DNA of 22,615 bases, taken from contig JAUSAU010000089.1 in the NCBI GenBank assembly GCA_030652345.1, forward strand, positions 1 through 22,615, given 5' to 3'. Positions 7,119 to 15,615 of the stretch are shown here, piece by piece. The stretch comes from Coriobacteriia bacterium. Lineage in GTDB: Bacteria > Actinomycetota > Coriobacteriia > Anaerosomatales > PALSA-660. The translations under genes and the position numbers were made by a program. Below the pieces are notes generated by a model that had not been told where the DNA came from, made no database searches, and saw only the letters and a list, made by a program, of their open reading frames with translations. How positions within the stretch are numbered: position 1 is the first letter of the stretch; every line of letters starts with the position of its first letter.

Positions 7119-9737
7119 ATGAAGACAACAGCACTCGCGGAGCCGGGCTCCCGACTGACGCATGATGCCTCGTTCGCGGTCACGGGCATGACCTGTGCCT
7201 CGTGCTCCGCGGTCGTCGAGAAGGTCGTCGGCAAGCTCGACGGCGTCTGCGCGGTCAACGTCAATCTCGCGACCGAGAAGATGTCGGTCACGCTAGATCC
7301 GACCGTGATCGACGAGGATGGCATCGCAGCGGCCGTGAAGAAGGCCGGCTACGGAGCTATCGCGCTCGATACCCCGAAGGCAGCCCCCGCCCCTGCCGCT
7401 CCCGCAGCAGTGCCGGCATCGCGCGGTGCGACCGGCACCGTCACGCTCGGCATCATCGGCATGACGTGCTCGTCGTGCTCCGCCGTCATCGAGAAGACGC
7501 TGGCGAGGGTCGCCGGTGTGCAGACCGCGAACGTCAACCTCGCTGCCGAGACGGCCACGGTGGTCTTCGACCCGACCGTCGTCGGGCTCGACGCGCTCAT
7601 CGGCGCGGTCAAGGGCGCCGGCTACGATGCGGTCCTGAGAGTGGAAGACGCCGCGGCCGGCGAGTCGGGCAACGACGCCCAGCGCGCCGCCCAGCTCGCA
7701 CACACGAAGCGCGAGCAGTGGCTCTTCGTGTTCTCCGCACTGCTTGCCGTCCCGGCGTTCCTGATCTCGATGGTGCCGCCGTTCATGACCGTCGTCCCCG
7801 CGGCCGTCGCGAGCTGGCTCGCCACCACGGTCGGCGGCGCATGGGACCCCATGATGGTCCTGAAGTACATGGCGTTCGCGCTCGTCACCCCGGTCCAGTT
7901 CATCGCCGGCGCCCAGTTCTACCGGGGCTTCTGGCACGCGTTGAAGCGCCGCACCGGCAACATGGACACGCTCATCGCGATCGGCACGTCCGCCGCGTAC
8001 TTCTACTCTGTGGCCGCGACGTTCATCCCCTCACTCGAGGCAGAGCCGGTCTTCTATGAGACGGCATCCCTGCTCATCGCCTTCGTCATCCTCGGCAAGT
8101 TGCTCGAGGCGCGCGCGAAGGGCAAGACATCCGACGCCATCAAGAAGCTCATGGGGCTCGCCGCCAAGACCGCGCGCGTCGTGCGCGGTGGTGTCGAGCA
8201 GGACATCCCGGTCGAGCAGGTCGTATCAGGTGACGTCGTCGTGGTCCGCCCCGGCGACAAGGTCCCGGTCGATGGCATCGTCATAGACGGTCGCTCTTCG
8301 GTCGACGAGTCGATGCTCACCGGCGAGTCGATCCCGGTCGAGAAGAACGTCGGCGACTCCGTCATCGGCGCCACGATGAACAAGGTCGGCGCCTTCAGGT
8401 TCCGCGCCACGAAAGTCGGCAAGGACACGGCCCTCGCCCAGATCGTCAAGCTCGTCGAGGACGCCCAGGGCTCGAAGGCCCCCGTCCAGCGTTTCGCTGA
8501 CCGCATCTCCGCCGTCTTCGTCCCGGCCGTGGTCTGTATCGCGTTCGCCACGTTCCTGGTCTGGCTCTTCGCGGTCCCGAACTTCGTCGACGCATCGTTC
8601 TACGCCTACGCGACTCCGTTCGTGAAGGCACTGCTCGCCGGCACGGCGGTCATCGTCATCGCGTGCCCGTGTGCGCTCGGGCTCGCCACCCCGACGGCGA
8701 TCATGGTCGGCACCGGCAAGGGCGCCGAGAACGGCATCCTCATCAAGTCCGGCGATGCGCTCGAGACGGCCTACAAGATCAAGGCGATCGTGTTCGACAA
8801 GACGGGCACGCTCACGCACGGCAAGCCGGTCGTCACCGAGTTCGAGGCGTTCGGCACGTTCGACAGACTCGAGTTCTACCGGCTCGCAGCCGCGCTCGAG
8901 CGCAGCAGCGAGCATCCGCTCGCCGAGGCGATCGTGAACTACGCGAGCGAGACTGGCATGGTCCTCGGCGACGTCCGGGGCTTCGAAGCGATCCCGGGCC
9001 ACGGTGTCGAAGGCAGCGTCGAAGGGCGTCGCGTCTCGCTCGGCAACCGCCGCCTCATGGCGCGCGACGGCATCGACGTCTCCGCGTTCGCGCCGCGCAT
9101 CGAGCAGCTCGAGTCGGAGGGCAAGACCGTGATGCTCACCGCGATCGACGGTCAGGCCGCCGGTCTCATCGCCGTGGCCGACACGCTGAAGGACAACTCG
9201 AAGGAAGCGGTCGCACGCCTCACCAAGATGGGCGTGGCCGTCTACATGATCACCGGCGACAACCGCCGCACGGCCCAGGCGATCGCCGCCCAGGCCGGCA
9301 TCAAGCCGGAGAACGTGCTCGCCGAGGTGCTCCCCGAGCACAAGGCCGAGGAGGTCGGCACGCTGCAGGCCAAGGGCCTCGTGGTGGCCATGGTCGGCGA
9401 CGGCATCAACGACACGCCGGCGCTCGCGAAGGCCGACGTCGGCATCGCCATGGGCGGCGGAACGGACGTCGCGATGGAGACCGGCGGCATCGTGCTCATC
9501 AAGAACGACCTGCGCGACGTCGTCACCGCCATCGAGCTCTCCCGCGCCACCATGCGCAAGATCCACCAGAACTTCTTCTGGGCGCTCGGATACAACGTGA
9601 TCGGCATCCCGATCGCGGCCCTCGGCCTGCTCCGTCCGGAGCTGGCCGGCGCCGCGATGGCACTCTCGTCCGTGAGCGTCGTGAGCAGCTCGCTGCTGCT
9701 GCGTCGCTTCAAGCCCAGCCTCGCGAAGTCCGCGTAG
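7119..9737 (+). CDS. copA: Copper-translocating P1B-type ATPase (CopA)
   Basis: The protein has 872 residues; the ATG has AGGAGGG at 7108-7114. Two N-terminal HMA metal-binding domains carry GMTCASC (C26, C29) and GMTCSSC (C117, C120), joined by an Ala/Pro linker. The ATPase core shows the transmembrane CPC ion-binding motif (C516-P-C518), the phosphorylation site DKTGT (D560), the SEHP loop characteristic of P1B pumps and the hinge GDGIND (D761-D765). These are the defining residues of Cu(I) export ATPases, which use ATP to move Cu(I) out of the cytoplasm. The length is normal and no key residue is missing. Direction of transport (export) is inferred from the family. No CsoR or CueR-type regulator is in the window. 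Confidence 0.97.
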   Translation: MKTTALAEPGSRLTHDASFAVTGMTCASCSAVVEKVVGKLDGVCAVNVNLATEKMSVTLDPTVIDEDGIAAAVKKAGYGAIALDTPKAAPAPAAPAAVPASRGATGTVTLGIIGMTCSSCSAVIEKTLARVAGVQTANVNLAAETATVVFDPTVVGLDALIGAVKGAGYDAVLRVEDAAAGESGNDAQRAAQLAHTKREQWLFVFSALLAVPAFLISMVPPFMTVVPAAVASWLATTVGGAWDPMMVLKYMAFALVTPVQFIAGAQFYRGFWHALKRRTGNMDTLIAIGTSAAYFYSVAATFIPSLEAEPVFYETASLLIAFVILGKLLEARAKGKTSDAIKKLMGLAAKTARVVRGGVEQDIPVEQVVSGDVVVVRPGDKVPVDGIVIDGRSSVDESMLTGESIPVEKNVGDSVIGATMNKVGAFRFRATKVGKDTALAQIVKLVEDAQGSKAPVQRFADRISAVFVPAVVCIAFATFLVWLFAVPNFVDASFYAYATPFVKALLAGTAVIVIACPCALGLATPTAIMVGTGKGAENGILIKSGDALETAYKIKAIVFDKTGTLTHGKPVVTEFEAFGTFDRLEFYRLAAALERSSEHPLAEAIVNYASETGMVLGDVRGFEAIPGHGVEGSVEGRRVSLGNRRLMARDGIDVSAFAPRIEQLESEGKTVMLTAIDGQAAGLIAVADTLKDNSKEAVARLTKMGVAVYMITGDNRRTAQAIAAQAGIKPENVLAEVLPEHKAEEVGTLQAKGLVVAMVGDGINDTPALAKADVGIAMGGGTDVAMETGGIVLIKNDLRDVVTAIELSRATMRKIHQNFFWALGYNVIGIPIAALGLLRPELAGAAMALSSVSVVSSSLLLRRFKPSLAKSA

Positions 9738-9768
9738 GCGCGCCGAAATAGAAAGGGGTGGAGACACC

Positions 9769-10236
9769 ATGAAGCGGTTCCTCAACATCATCGGCGTCGT
9801 GCTCGGCGTGGCGCTCACGCTCGGTATGACCGTCTACGCCTTCGCGAACGCCTCGAAGGCCGACATGATGGTCGGCGTCGTCGCCGCGAAGCAGAATGCG
9901 GCCCTCGAGGTCATGGACCAGCCGGGCGCCACGGGCGCCATCACGGTCGCGCGAGTCCTGGCCCCCGACCGGTCGTGGATCGTCGTGCACCTCGACGAGA
10001 ACGGCAAGCCCGGCAAGCGCGTCGGCCTGCAGGCGGTGCCCACGGGCGAATCCCGCGACGTCCAGGTCAAGCTCGATCCGAGCATCAAGCTCACCGACAA
10101 GCTGCTGGTCGCACTGCATGCCGACCGCGGCATCGTCGGCACGTTCGAGTTCAAGATGGACAACTTCGATGCCAGCCCCGACAAGCCGTACTTCGTCGAC
10201 GGGATGGAGCTCGCGATGGAGGCCCGGGTGAAGTGA
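9769..10236 (+). CDS. Anchored extracytoplasmic protein with DUF7282-like domain
   Basis: The protein has 155 residues; the ATG follows GGGGTGGAG. A hydrophobic N-terminal segment (IIGVVLGVALTLGMTVYAFA) is an anchor or signal. Residues 45-150 form one beta-rich domain with the run WIVVHLDENGKPG, a pair of charged strands (ESRDVQVKLDPS) and a conserved-looking LLVALHADRG segment. This pattern, V-V-H-x-D-x-x-x-G and A-L-H-x-D, recalls the DUF7282 domain of surface proteins; the assignment is from memory of the pattern. It has no Cys. It follows CopA by 31 bases in the same orientation, so it probably belongs to the copper operon, role unknown. Confidence 0.7.
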   Translation: MKRFLNIIGVVLGVALTLGMTVYAFANASKADMMVGVVAAKQNAALEVMDQPGATGAITVARVLAPDRSWIVVHLDENGKPGKRVGLQAVPTGESRDVQVKLDPSIKLTDKLLVALHADRGIVGTFEFKMDNFDASPDKPYFVDGMELAMEARVK

Positions 10237-10371
10237 CACGCTGACCCGGCCCGCCCGGCCCCATCCCTCCTCCATGGCATCTCCACGCACCTGCGACGGC
10301 ATCGCCACCCCCCTCTGCGACGGTTGTTGCGGGCGGCGCCACACGCGCCGAAGAGGAAAGGAAGGCCGCCG

Positions 10372-10713
10372 ATGAAGATCGCGCATTTCCAGGTCCCCGA
10401 CGCCGGCTCCGGTTCGAAGACGGCGTCGCTGGCCCGGATGGTGGAGAAGCTCAAGGGGGTCGCCGGCGTCGCGATCATCCGCTCGATGGGTCTGCTGACC
10501 GTTCTGTACGACGAGCGCCGGGTGGATCCGCTCTCGATCTCGACCAGGATCGTGCAGGCGGAGTCGACCGCTGACCCCGCGGCTGAGGAGCCCGCGCCAC
10601 CCTCGCTGTCGAGCGGCAGGGGTCGCGCGAAGGCTCCGAAGCGTCGCGTCAACGCACTACGCGTTCGAGGGCGACGGCTCGTCCGACAGGCCCCGCGCTT
10701 CGGGATCGAGTGA
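10372..10713 (+). CDS. HMA-like protein lacking the CxxC metal site
   Basis: The protein has 113 residues from the ATG at 10372 (AGGAAAGGAAGG upstream). Residues 20-65 read like the ferredoxin-fold of heavy-metal-associated domains (MVEKLKGVAGVAIIR, then LLTVLYDERRVDPLSI), with the helix 'V-E-K-L-x-G-V-x-G-V' and the 'V-x-Y-D' strand, but no Cys pair is present. The C-terminal 40 residues are strongly basic (GRGRAKAPKRR, VRGRRLVR) and could bind nucleic acid or acidic partners. It is the last gene of the copper cluster, before a terminator. It may bind another ligand or act as a partner of CopA's HMA domains; this is inference. Confidence 0.6.
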   Translation: MKIAHFQVPDAGSGSKTASLARMVEKLKGVAGVAIIRSMGLLTVLYDERRVDPLSISTRIVQAESTADPAAEEPAPPSLSSGRGRAKAPKRRVNALRVRGRRLVRQAPRFGIE

Positions 10714-10733
10714 ACGCCGAGAGATGAACGCAC

Positions 10734-10765
10734 GAAGGCCCGGACGGGACACCGTCCGGGCCTTC
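10734..10765 (+). terminator. Rho-independent terminator of the copper cluster
   Basis: A 14-bp perfect stem: arm 10734-10747 (GAAGGCCCGGACGG) pairs with 10752-10765, with loop GACA. TT follows. It sits 20 bases after the last copper-cluster stop and before a new promoter. Confidence 0.8.
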
Positions 10766-10793
10766 TTCGTCACACGGGGGCGCCGGCCCCTGG

Positions 10794-10802
10794 TGCTAGA
10801 CT
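10794..10802 (+). promoter_or_regulatory. Extended -10 promoter of the aldolase gene
   Basis: TGCTAGACT is an extended -10 (TGn plus TAGACT). No good -35 is visible, as is usual for extended -10 promoters. The same nine bases occur upstream of the HdrBC operon at 20610-20618. Confidence 0.5.
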
Positions 10803-10835
10803 CTGCACGCCGATGCGTGAAGGTGAGGAGTCGTG

Positions 10836-11402
10836 ATGTTCGATCAGTTCGAGTGGGTGGGCAGGGACCTGTACACGTCCGGGGCGGTCTCGAGCCACGG
10901 AGGGAACATGTCGGTGCGCCTCGACGACGAGCGCATGCTCATCACCCGGACCGGCTCCATGATCGGCCGCCTCACGCCTGCCGACATCATCGAGACGAGC
11001 GCCATCGCGTGCGGAGACGCGCGGGACGGGGACTGTTCGGTCGAACTCGTCGTGCACAGGGCGATCTACGCTGCCACCGGCGCGCGCGCGATCGTGCACG
11101 CACACGCGATCCAGACCGTGGCGCGGTCGTTCGTCGACGATGTCATCGTGCCGCCGGACTCGGAATCGAAGTTCCGGCTCGGCGACGTCCCGGTCATCGT
11201 GGCCGCTGAGACGATCGGATCGGCCGACGCCGGCGCGCTGCTCGCAGCGGCGCTCGTCGACCGTCGCGTCGCCGTGCTCCGGAGCCACGGCCCCTTCGCA
11301 CGCGGGGAATCGCTCGAGGACGCCTACCAGGCGATCTCCTGCCTCGAGGCGAGTTGCGCGGTGCTCAACGTGCTCGATGCGATCGGTCGGCCCCTCCGCT
11401 AG
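10836..11402 (+). CDS. Class II aldolase/adducin family protein
   Basis: The protein has 188 residues. The ATG at 10836 is preferred over the GTG at 10833 because AGGAG (10826-10830) then has a five-base spacer. The fold signatures are a phosphate-binding SSHGGNMSVR (19-28) and TRTGSM (38-43), catalytic/metal region SVELVVH (E70), zinc ligands HAHA (H88, H90) and RSHGP (H151). The family includes fuculose-1-phosphate aldolase, ribulose-5-phosphate epimerase and methylthioribulose-1-phosphate dehydratase. The convergent neighbour is an adenine deaminase. Together they could belong to disposal of 5'-deoxyadenosine or methylthioadenosine, where a class II aldolase cleaves 5-deoxyribulose-1-phosphate. 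The substrate cannot be told from sequence alone. Its stop overlaps the neighbour's stop in a shared CTAG. Confidence 0.88.
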   Translation: MFDQFEWVGRDLYTSGAVSSHGGNMSVRLDDERMLITRTGSMIGRLTPADIIETSAIACGDARDGDCSVELVVHRAIYAATGARAIVHAHAIQTVARSFVDDVIVPPDSESKFRLGDVPVIVAAETIGSADAGALLAAALVDRRVAVLRSHGPFARGESLEDAYQAISCLEASCAVLNVLDAIGRPLR

Positions 11403-12406
11403 GGCGCCTGCACGCTCTCGAGCTCACGGCGCAGCTCGCTCTTGCGCGCCTCGTCCGCGAACGAACCCTCGATCGCGTTCGAGGCGAGCGTCGTGAGGTG
11501 CGTGGCATCGAGTCCGAGCGCATCGGTGACGGCGCGATAGTTCTCGCCGATGTAGCCGCCGAAGTACGCCGGGTCGTCGCTGTTGACCGTCACCGCGAGC
11601 CCCGCTTCGAGCATGCGCCGCAGGGGGTGGTCCGCCATCGTGCGACTGACCCGCAACGCGACGTTCGAGGTCGGACACACCGTGAGGCAGGTCCGCTCGC
11701 GGACCAGACGCTTCACGAGCACCGGGTCTTCCAGACAGCGCACCCCGTGATCGATCCGCTCGGCACAGAGCACGTCGAGTGATTCGGAGATGTAGGCGGC
11801 CGGCCCCTCCTCGCCCGCGTGCGCAACCGCGCGGAGCCCGTGCGCGCGCGCCCGTGCGTACACGTCGGTGAACTTCGCAGGAGGGTTGCCGAGCTCTCCG
11901 GAGTCCAGTCCGATGCCGGCGATGCGGCCAGGATGGTCGAGAGCCGACTCGAGCGCGCGCATGCCGTCATCGGCCGGTAGGTCGCGCAGGACGCACATGA
12001 TGAGCCGCGATGTGATGCCGAAGCGGCTGCGTCCGTCGTCGAGCGCACGGCTGATCCCGTCGACCACCTCTTCGAACGGAACGCCGCGCGACGTATGCGT
12101 CTGGGGATCGAAGAACGGTTCCACGTGCCGTACGCGGTCGGCGTGCGCGCGCTCGAGGTACGCCGCGGTCAGGTCGTAGAAGTCCTGCGCCCTGAGCAGC
12201 ACGGAACACGACGCGTAGTAGATGTCGAGGAACGACTGCAGGTCGGTGAACGAGTACGCGCCGCGCATCTCGGAGACCGAGGAGTAGGGGAGCGCGACGC
12301 CGTTGCGCCCGCCGAGCTCGAAGGCCAGCTCCGGTTCCAGGGTGCCCTCGAGATGCAGGTGGAGTTCCACCTTGGGGAGGGACTCGATCAGTTCTTCGTG
12401 TGGCAT
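11399..12406 (-). CDS. Adenine deaminase, type 2 (adenosine deaminase fold)
   Basis: The protein has 335 residues; the start ATG (complement of 12404-12406) has GAGGAAG upstream on its strand. Metal and catalytic residues of the adenosine/adenine deaminase superfamily are all present: HLHLEGTLEPE (H16, H18), VAHAGEEGP (H196, E199), IDHGVR (H220) and NSDDPAYFGGY (D277, D278). The DPAYFGGY ending and the HVEPFFDPQTHT segment match bacterial adenine deaminases of the Aah1 type better than adenosine deaminases. The enzyme would convert adenine to hypoxanthine and ammonia in the cytoplasm, as purine salvage or nitrogen release. It is convergent with the class II aldolase and divergent from the SDR gene. 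Confidence 0.9.
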   Translation of the reverse strand: MPHEELIESLPKVELHLHLEGTLEPELAFELGGRNGVALPYSSVSEMRGAYSFTDLQSFLDIYYASCSVLLRAQDFYDLTAAYLERAHADRVRHVEPFFDPQTHTSRGVPFEEVVDGISRALDDGRSRFGITSRLIMCVLRDLPADDGMRALESALDHPGRIAGIGLDSGELGNPPAKFTDVYARARAHGLRAVAHAGEEGPAAYISESLDVLCAERIDHGVRCLEDPVLVKRLVRERTCLTVCPTSNVALRVSRTMADHPLRRMLEAGLAVTVNSDDPAYFGGYIGENYRAVTDALGLDATHLTTLASNAIEGSFADEARKSELRRELESVQAP

Positions 12407-12446
12407 TCAGCTTCCTCGCGCTCGGTGGGCCTCCCGGGTGTGGGAG

Positions 12447-12476
12447 CCTCGGGTATTGGTAACCTTCTACCCGAGG
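12447..12476. promoter_or_regulatory. Inverted repeat between divergent genes, candidate operator
   Basis: CCTCGGGTA (12447-12455) and its exact reverse complement TACCCGAGG (12468-12476) flank a 12-base spacer that contains the palindrome GGTAACC. It sits in the 104-bp gap between the adenine deaminase (minus) and SDR (plus) starts, where a shared operator would be expected. It could also form a hairpin in either leader. Confidence 0.45.
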
Positions 12477-12510
12477 GCGCACAGCCCCGACATCCGACGA
12501 AGGAGCGCGT

Positions 12511-13392
12511 GTGGCGACAGGCCCGCTCGACGGAAGCACGGCACTGGTCACCGGCGCGACGAGCGGCATCGGTCTGGTGACCGCTCGCCGGTTGGCGGAG
12601 ATGGGCGCGGATGTCGTCCTGCTCGGCCGCAGCCCCGAGCGACTCCACGACGCGGCGGATGTCCTGAAGGCGGCCACGGGGCGCGACCCTGAGACGATCG
12701 TGGCGGACTTCTCGCGACTCGATGATGTCAGAGGAGCGGCCAGGGTCTTCACAGACACCCACAGTCATCTCGACATCCTGGTCAACAATGCCGGCGTGAT
12801 CAACGACCGGCGGGTCATCACCGTCGATGGCAACGAGGAGACGTTCCAGGTCGACCATCTCGCGCACTTCCTGCTCACGCATCTGCTCATGGGCGCGCTC
12901 CGGGATGCCGTGGCGGCCCGTGTCGTCAACATATCGAGCGGCGCACACGAGGCCGCACGCAGCGGCATCGACTTCGCCGATCTGACCCGCGAGCGTCGCT
13001 ACTCGGCCTTCGGGGCGTACGCCGAAGCGAAGTTGGCGAACGTCCTCTTCACCTACGAGCTGGCACGTCGGCTCGGGCAGCGGACGTCGATCACGTCGAA
13101 CGCGGTGCATCCCGGAGGGGTGCGCAGCGGCTTCGGCGCCGGACGTGGCTCGTTCGCGTTCGTCTGGAGCCTCGTGCGCCCGTTCCTGCTCACTCCCGAA
13201 CAGGGTGCGGAGACCTCGGTCTTCGTGGCGTCGTCCCCGTCGCTCGACGGCGTGACTGGTCGCTACTACCATCGCTCAGCCGACACCGCGAGTTCGGCAC
13301 AGTCACACCGGGCGGACGCCGCCTCCGAACTCTGGGAGGTATCTGAGCGCCTGACCGACATCGCGGGGCTGCCGGGCGGAGGCGCCTCGTGA
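12511..13392 (+). CDS. Short-chain dehydrogenase/reductase (SDR), retinol-dehydrogenase-like
   Basis: The protein has 293 residues from a GTG with AAGGAG at 12500-12505. It carries the classical SDR signatures: nucleotide-binding TGATSGIG (14-21), NNAG (92-95), a catalytic serine in NISSGAH (S143) and YAEAK (Y170, K174). The motif NAVHPGGVRSGF after the active site and the overall length resemble the retinol dehydrogenase/WW-domain oxidoreductase-like subgroup of bacterial SDRs. The R40 after the second strand (VVLLGRS) suggests NADP(H). The substrate is unknown. The last codons overlap the GTG of the following MFS gene by four bases, so the two are translationally coupled and may act on the same compound. 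Confidence 0.9.
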   Translation: MATGPLDGSTALVTGATSGIGLVTARRLAEMGADVVLLGRSPERLHDAADVLKAATGRDPETIVADFSRLDDVRGAARVFTDTHSHLDILVNNAGVINDRRVITVDGNEETFQVDHLAHFLLTHLLMGALRDAVAARVVNISSGAHEAARSGIDFADLTRERRYSAFGAYAEAKLANVLFTYELARRLGQRTSITSNAVHPGGVRSGFGAGRGSFAFVWSLVRPFLLTPEQGAETSVFVASSPSLDGVTGRYYHRSADTASSAQSHRADAASELWEVSERLTDIAGLPGGGAS

Positions 13393-14675
13393 CGTTGACC
13401 TCCGACCAGCGCCGGGTCGTGGGCGTCTATCTGACCACGTCGGGCCTCTTCACCCTGGCCACATCGCTCATCTGGGCCGTCAACACGCTCTTCCTCCTCG
13501 GGGCGGGGCTCGACATCTTCCAGGTCATGCTCGTGAACACGACCTACACCGTCGGCCAGATCGTCTTCGAGGTCCCCACGGGCGTCATCGCCGACACCGT
13601 GGGTCGGAAGGCCTCCCTGCTGCTCGGGATCGGTACGCTGCTCCTCTCGACGCTGCTCTATGTCGCCGGCGCCACCGCCGCATGGGGGATGCCGGCCTTC
13701 CTGGCCGCGAGCGTGCTGCTCGGACTGGGCTACACCTTCCAGACGGGCGCCGCTGACGCCTGGCTGGTGGACGCTCTCGATCACGCCGGGTGGCCCGGTG
13801 GCAAGGAGCGTGTCTTCGCCTGGGGGCAGATGACCTTCGGTTCGGCGATGCTGGCAGGTACGCTCCTGGGTGGAGCGCTCGGGCAGATGAACCTCGCCTT
13901 TCCCTACTACGCGCGCTCGGGCATCCTGGCGCTGTGCTTCCTGGCGACCATGCTCATGCTGCGCGACTGGGGTTTCACGCCTCGTCCCCTGAGAGCCTCG
14001 AACTTCGCCGAGGAGACGCGCGCGATCCTGACGGCCGGGGTGCGATACGGGTGGCGCGATCCCGTCGTACGGCCCCTCCTCTTCGTCTCACTGATCCAAG
14101 GGGTCTTCTTCATGTTCGCCTTCTACACCTCCCAGCCGTTCTTCCTGGAGCTGTTGGGCATGCAGCTCATCTGGGTGGTGGCCGCGGTCCAGGCTGCCTC
14201 GGCGGTCGTGGGCATCGTCGGCAACTCGCTCGTCGATCGCGTCATGCGCGCGGGCGACCGGCGACGACGCGCGGGTGTGGTCCTCGCGGTGATCACGGTC
14301 GCGCAAGGGCTGCTCGCGCTCGCCATCGCATCGGTCGGGCTGCTCGTGCCGGTCGCCCAGCGGGGCGTGCCCGTCTTCGCCGCGGCGGCTGTGCTCTGGC
14401 TCCTCTTCAGCGGGCTGATGGGCGTCGGCGGCCCGGTGCGTCAGGCGTTCATCAACGAGCAGATACCGTCGGCTCAGCGGGCTACGGTGCTCTCCGTCGA
14501 CGCGCTGTTCGGCGACGTCGGCGGCTCGGTCGGCCAGCCGGCTCTCGGCTACCTCGCGAAGGCTGTGTCCATACCGGCCGGCTGGGCGGTCGGCGCGATC
14601 GCGCTGCTCGTCTCTTCGCCGCTGTATCTGACCGCCGACCGTCATGTCGCGACCCGTCCGTCAGCCGGGGAGTGA
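13389..14675 (+). CDS. Major facilitator superfamily transporter
   Basis: The protein has 428 residues; the GTG start overlaps the SDR stop (GTGA). It has about twelve hydrophobic helices in two halves separated by a polar segment (about 190-220). Motif A of the MFS is clear between helices 2 and 3 (GVIADTVGRK, residues 65-74). A second-half loop (VDRVMRAGDRRRR) matches the usual charged A'-type loop. The substrate cannot be predicted. The sequence resembles exporters of drugs or small metabolites, and coupling to the SDR suggests export of, or protection against, the compound that enzyme modifies. Confidence 0.9.
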   Translation: MTLTSDQRRVVGVYLTTSGLFTLATSLIWAVNTLFLLGAGLDIFQVMLVNTTYTVGQIVFEVPTGVIADTVGRKASLLLGIGTLLLSTLLYVAGATAAWGMPAFLAASVLLGLGYTFQTGAADAWLVDALDHAGWPGGKERVFAWGQMTFGSAMLAGTLLGGALGQMNLAFPYYARSGILALCFLATMLMLRDWGFTPRPLRASNFAEETRAILTAGVRYGWRDPVVRPLLFVSLIQGVFFMFAFYTSQPFFLELLGMQLIWVVAAVQAASAVVGIVGNSLVDRVMRAGDRRRRAGVVLAVITVAQGLLALAIASVGLLVPVAQRGVPVFAAAAVLWLLFSGLMGVGGPVRQAFINEQIPSAQRATVLSVDALFGDVGGSVGQPALGYLAKAVSIPAGWAVGAIALLVSSPLYLTADRHVATRPSAGE

Positions 14676-14686
14676 CGTCCGTCGGT

Positions 14687-14699
14687 CTTGTGTGACAAG
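14687..14699. promoter_or_regulatory. Short palindrome upstream of the HEAT-repeat gene
   Basis: CTTGT-GTG-ACAAG is a perfect 5+5 inverted repeat in the 96-bp gap after the MFS gene. It is a candidate regulator site; it is short enough to occur by chance. Confidence 0.25.
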
Positions 14700-14771
14700 G
14701 TGTTTGCGGACAGCATCCCCGGGGGGAAGAATGCTGCGACCGTGAGCCAACGGAGTTCGGGGGAGGGCACC

Positions 14772-15398
14772 GTGCACGCAGCAGTCCGTCCTGACGTTCC
14801 GGAACCGACGAGTCTGATCGAGGCGGTCCGGCACGAGGATCCCGAGGTCGTCGCCTGGGCCGCACGTCGGCTCGGGCTGCGCGGCCATGACGGCTCCGTC
14901 GACGCGCTGACAGCCCTGCTTGCGCACGCGCACGCGGAAGTCCGGTCTGCGGCGGCCACCTCGCTCGGACTCATCGGCTGTGAGAGCGCCGTCTCCGATC
15001 TGCGCCTGGCATCCGCCGACACGGATTCCACCGTCGCTCAGGCGGCCACGATCGCGCTCGCGCGGATGGGCGACGCCGGAGCCGCGCACGACGCCGTCGC
15101 TCGCCTCTCCGCCCACCTGCGCACGGGTGATCCGGAAGAGCGGGCACTGGCGGCCCGCGCACTCGGCGCCCTGGGGTCGGCCGACGCGTACGACGCGCTT
15201 CTCACCGCCCTCGATGACCCCGATCCGGACGTGCGCGCGGATGCGGCGGGAGCGCTCGGACAGTTGCGCGATGGTCGCGCCACAACCGCGCTCGCCTCGC
15301 TCGGCTTCACCGATCCCGTCGAGCAGGTACGCGAGGTCGCGATGGGCGCGCTCGCGCGCCTGGTGATCGCGGGCGGGACGCCGTCTCCCGCGCTCTGA
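14772..15398 (+). CDS. HEAT-repeat protein
   Basis: The protein has 208 residues from the GTG at 14772, chosen for GGGAGGG at 14761-14767; the GTG at 14742 and TTG at 14688 are in-frame alternatives without good sites. Five to six helical repeats of about 30 residues are visible, each with the HEAT/PBS-lyase pattern (DPEVVAWAARRLG, HAEVRSAAATSLG, DSTVAQAATIALA, DPEERALAARALG, DPDVRADAAGALG, VEQVREVAMGALA). Such repeats form a curved scaffold for protein binding. In other proteins they accompany phycobilin lyases, oxidoreductases or signalling proteins, but here there is no further domain, so no specific partner can be named. Confidence 0.85.
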   Translation: MHAAVRPDVPEPTSLIEAVRHEDPEVVAWAARRLGLRGHDGSVDALTALLAHAHAEVRSAAATSLGLIGCESAVSDLRLASADTDSTVAQAATIALARMGDAGAAHDAVARLSAHLRTGDPEERALAARALGALGSADAYDALLTALDDPDPDVRADAAGALGQLRDGRATTALASLGFTDPVEQVREVAMGALARLVIAGGTPSPAL

Positions 15399-15412
15399 AC
15401 CCGTATCGACTG

Positions 15413-15446
15413 CGATGGCCCGGGCGCTGATGCTCCCGGGCCATCG
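15413..15446. terminator. Bidirectional hairpin between the HEAT gene and tRNA-Leu
   Basis: A 12-bp perfect stem: CGATGGCCCGGG (15413-15424) with CCCGGGCCATCG (15435-15446), ten-base loop. It lies 15 bases after the HEAT stop and 13 bases beyond the tRNA 3' end on the other strand, so it can end both convergent transcripts. T-tracts are weak on both sides. Confidence 0.6.
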
Positions 15447-15458
15447 TTCTGCACTTCG

Positions 15459-15544
15459 TGGTGCCCGGGGTGGGATTCGAACCCACACATGGTTTCCCAT
15501 AGAGGTTTTTGAGACCTCCGCGTCTGCCATTCCGCCACCCGGGC
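15459..15544 (-). tRNA. tRNA-Leu (anticodon CAA)
   Basis: Read on the minus strand, the gene begins GCCCGGGTGGCGG and ends with an encoded CCA (complement of 15459-15461). The acceptor stem GCCCGGG pairs with CCCGGGC. The anticodon stem GAGGT/ACCTC encloses loop CTCAAAA with anticodon CAA (15509-15511). A long variable arm (TATGGGAAACCATG) marks a class II tRNA, and the T-arm GTGGGTTCGAATCCCAC is perfect. It decodes UUG, a codon used rarely in this GC-rich sequence and as a start at 2055. Confidence 0.96.
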
Positions 15545-15571
15545 GTGCGGACGATGTGTCGCCGCCGGGTG

Positions 15572-15577
15572 ATTATA
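15572..15577 (-). promoter_or_regulatory. -10 element of the tRNA-Leu promoter
   Basis: On the minus strand this reads TATAAT, a perfect -10, 28 bases before the tRNA 5' end. The matching -35 position falls in the adjacent GC hairpin and has no clear consensus. Confidence 0.5.
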
Positions 15578-15587
15578 GCGAACACGA

Positions 15588-15615
15588 CGACGCCGCTCCG
15601 GGGAGAGCGGCGTCG
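15588..15615. terminator. GC-rich hairpin between the HD-GYP gene and tRNA-Leu
   Basis: An 11-bp perfect stem: CGACGCCGCTC (15588-15598) with GAGCGGCGTCG (15605-15615), six-base loop. It lies 131 bases after the stop of the minus-strand HD-GYP gene and has no T-run, so it is a weak terminator candidate. The rest of 15545-15746 is noncoding, with further GC inverted repeats (CCACCCG/CGGGTGG near 15668-15685). Confidence 0.4.

Noticed and set aside
8226..9818. Long minus-strand open frame opposite copA (530 codons)
   Set aside because: It is a shadow of the GC-rich third-position pattern of copA; its translation is dominated by D, E, R, G and A with no domain.
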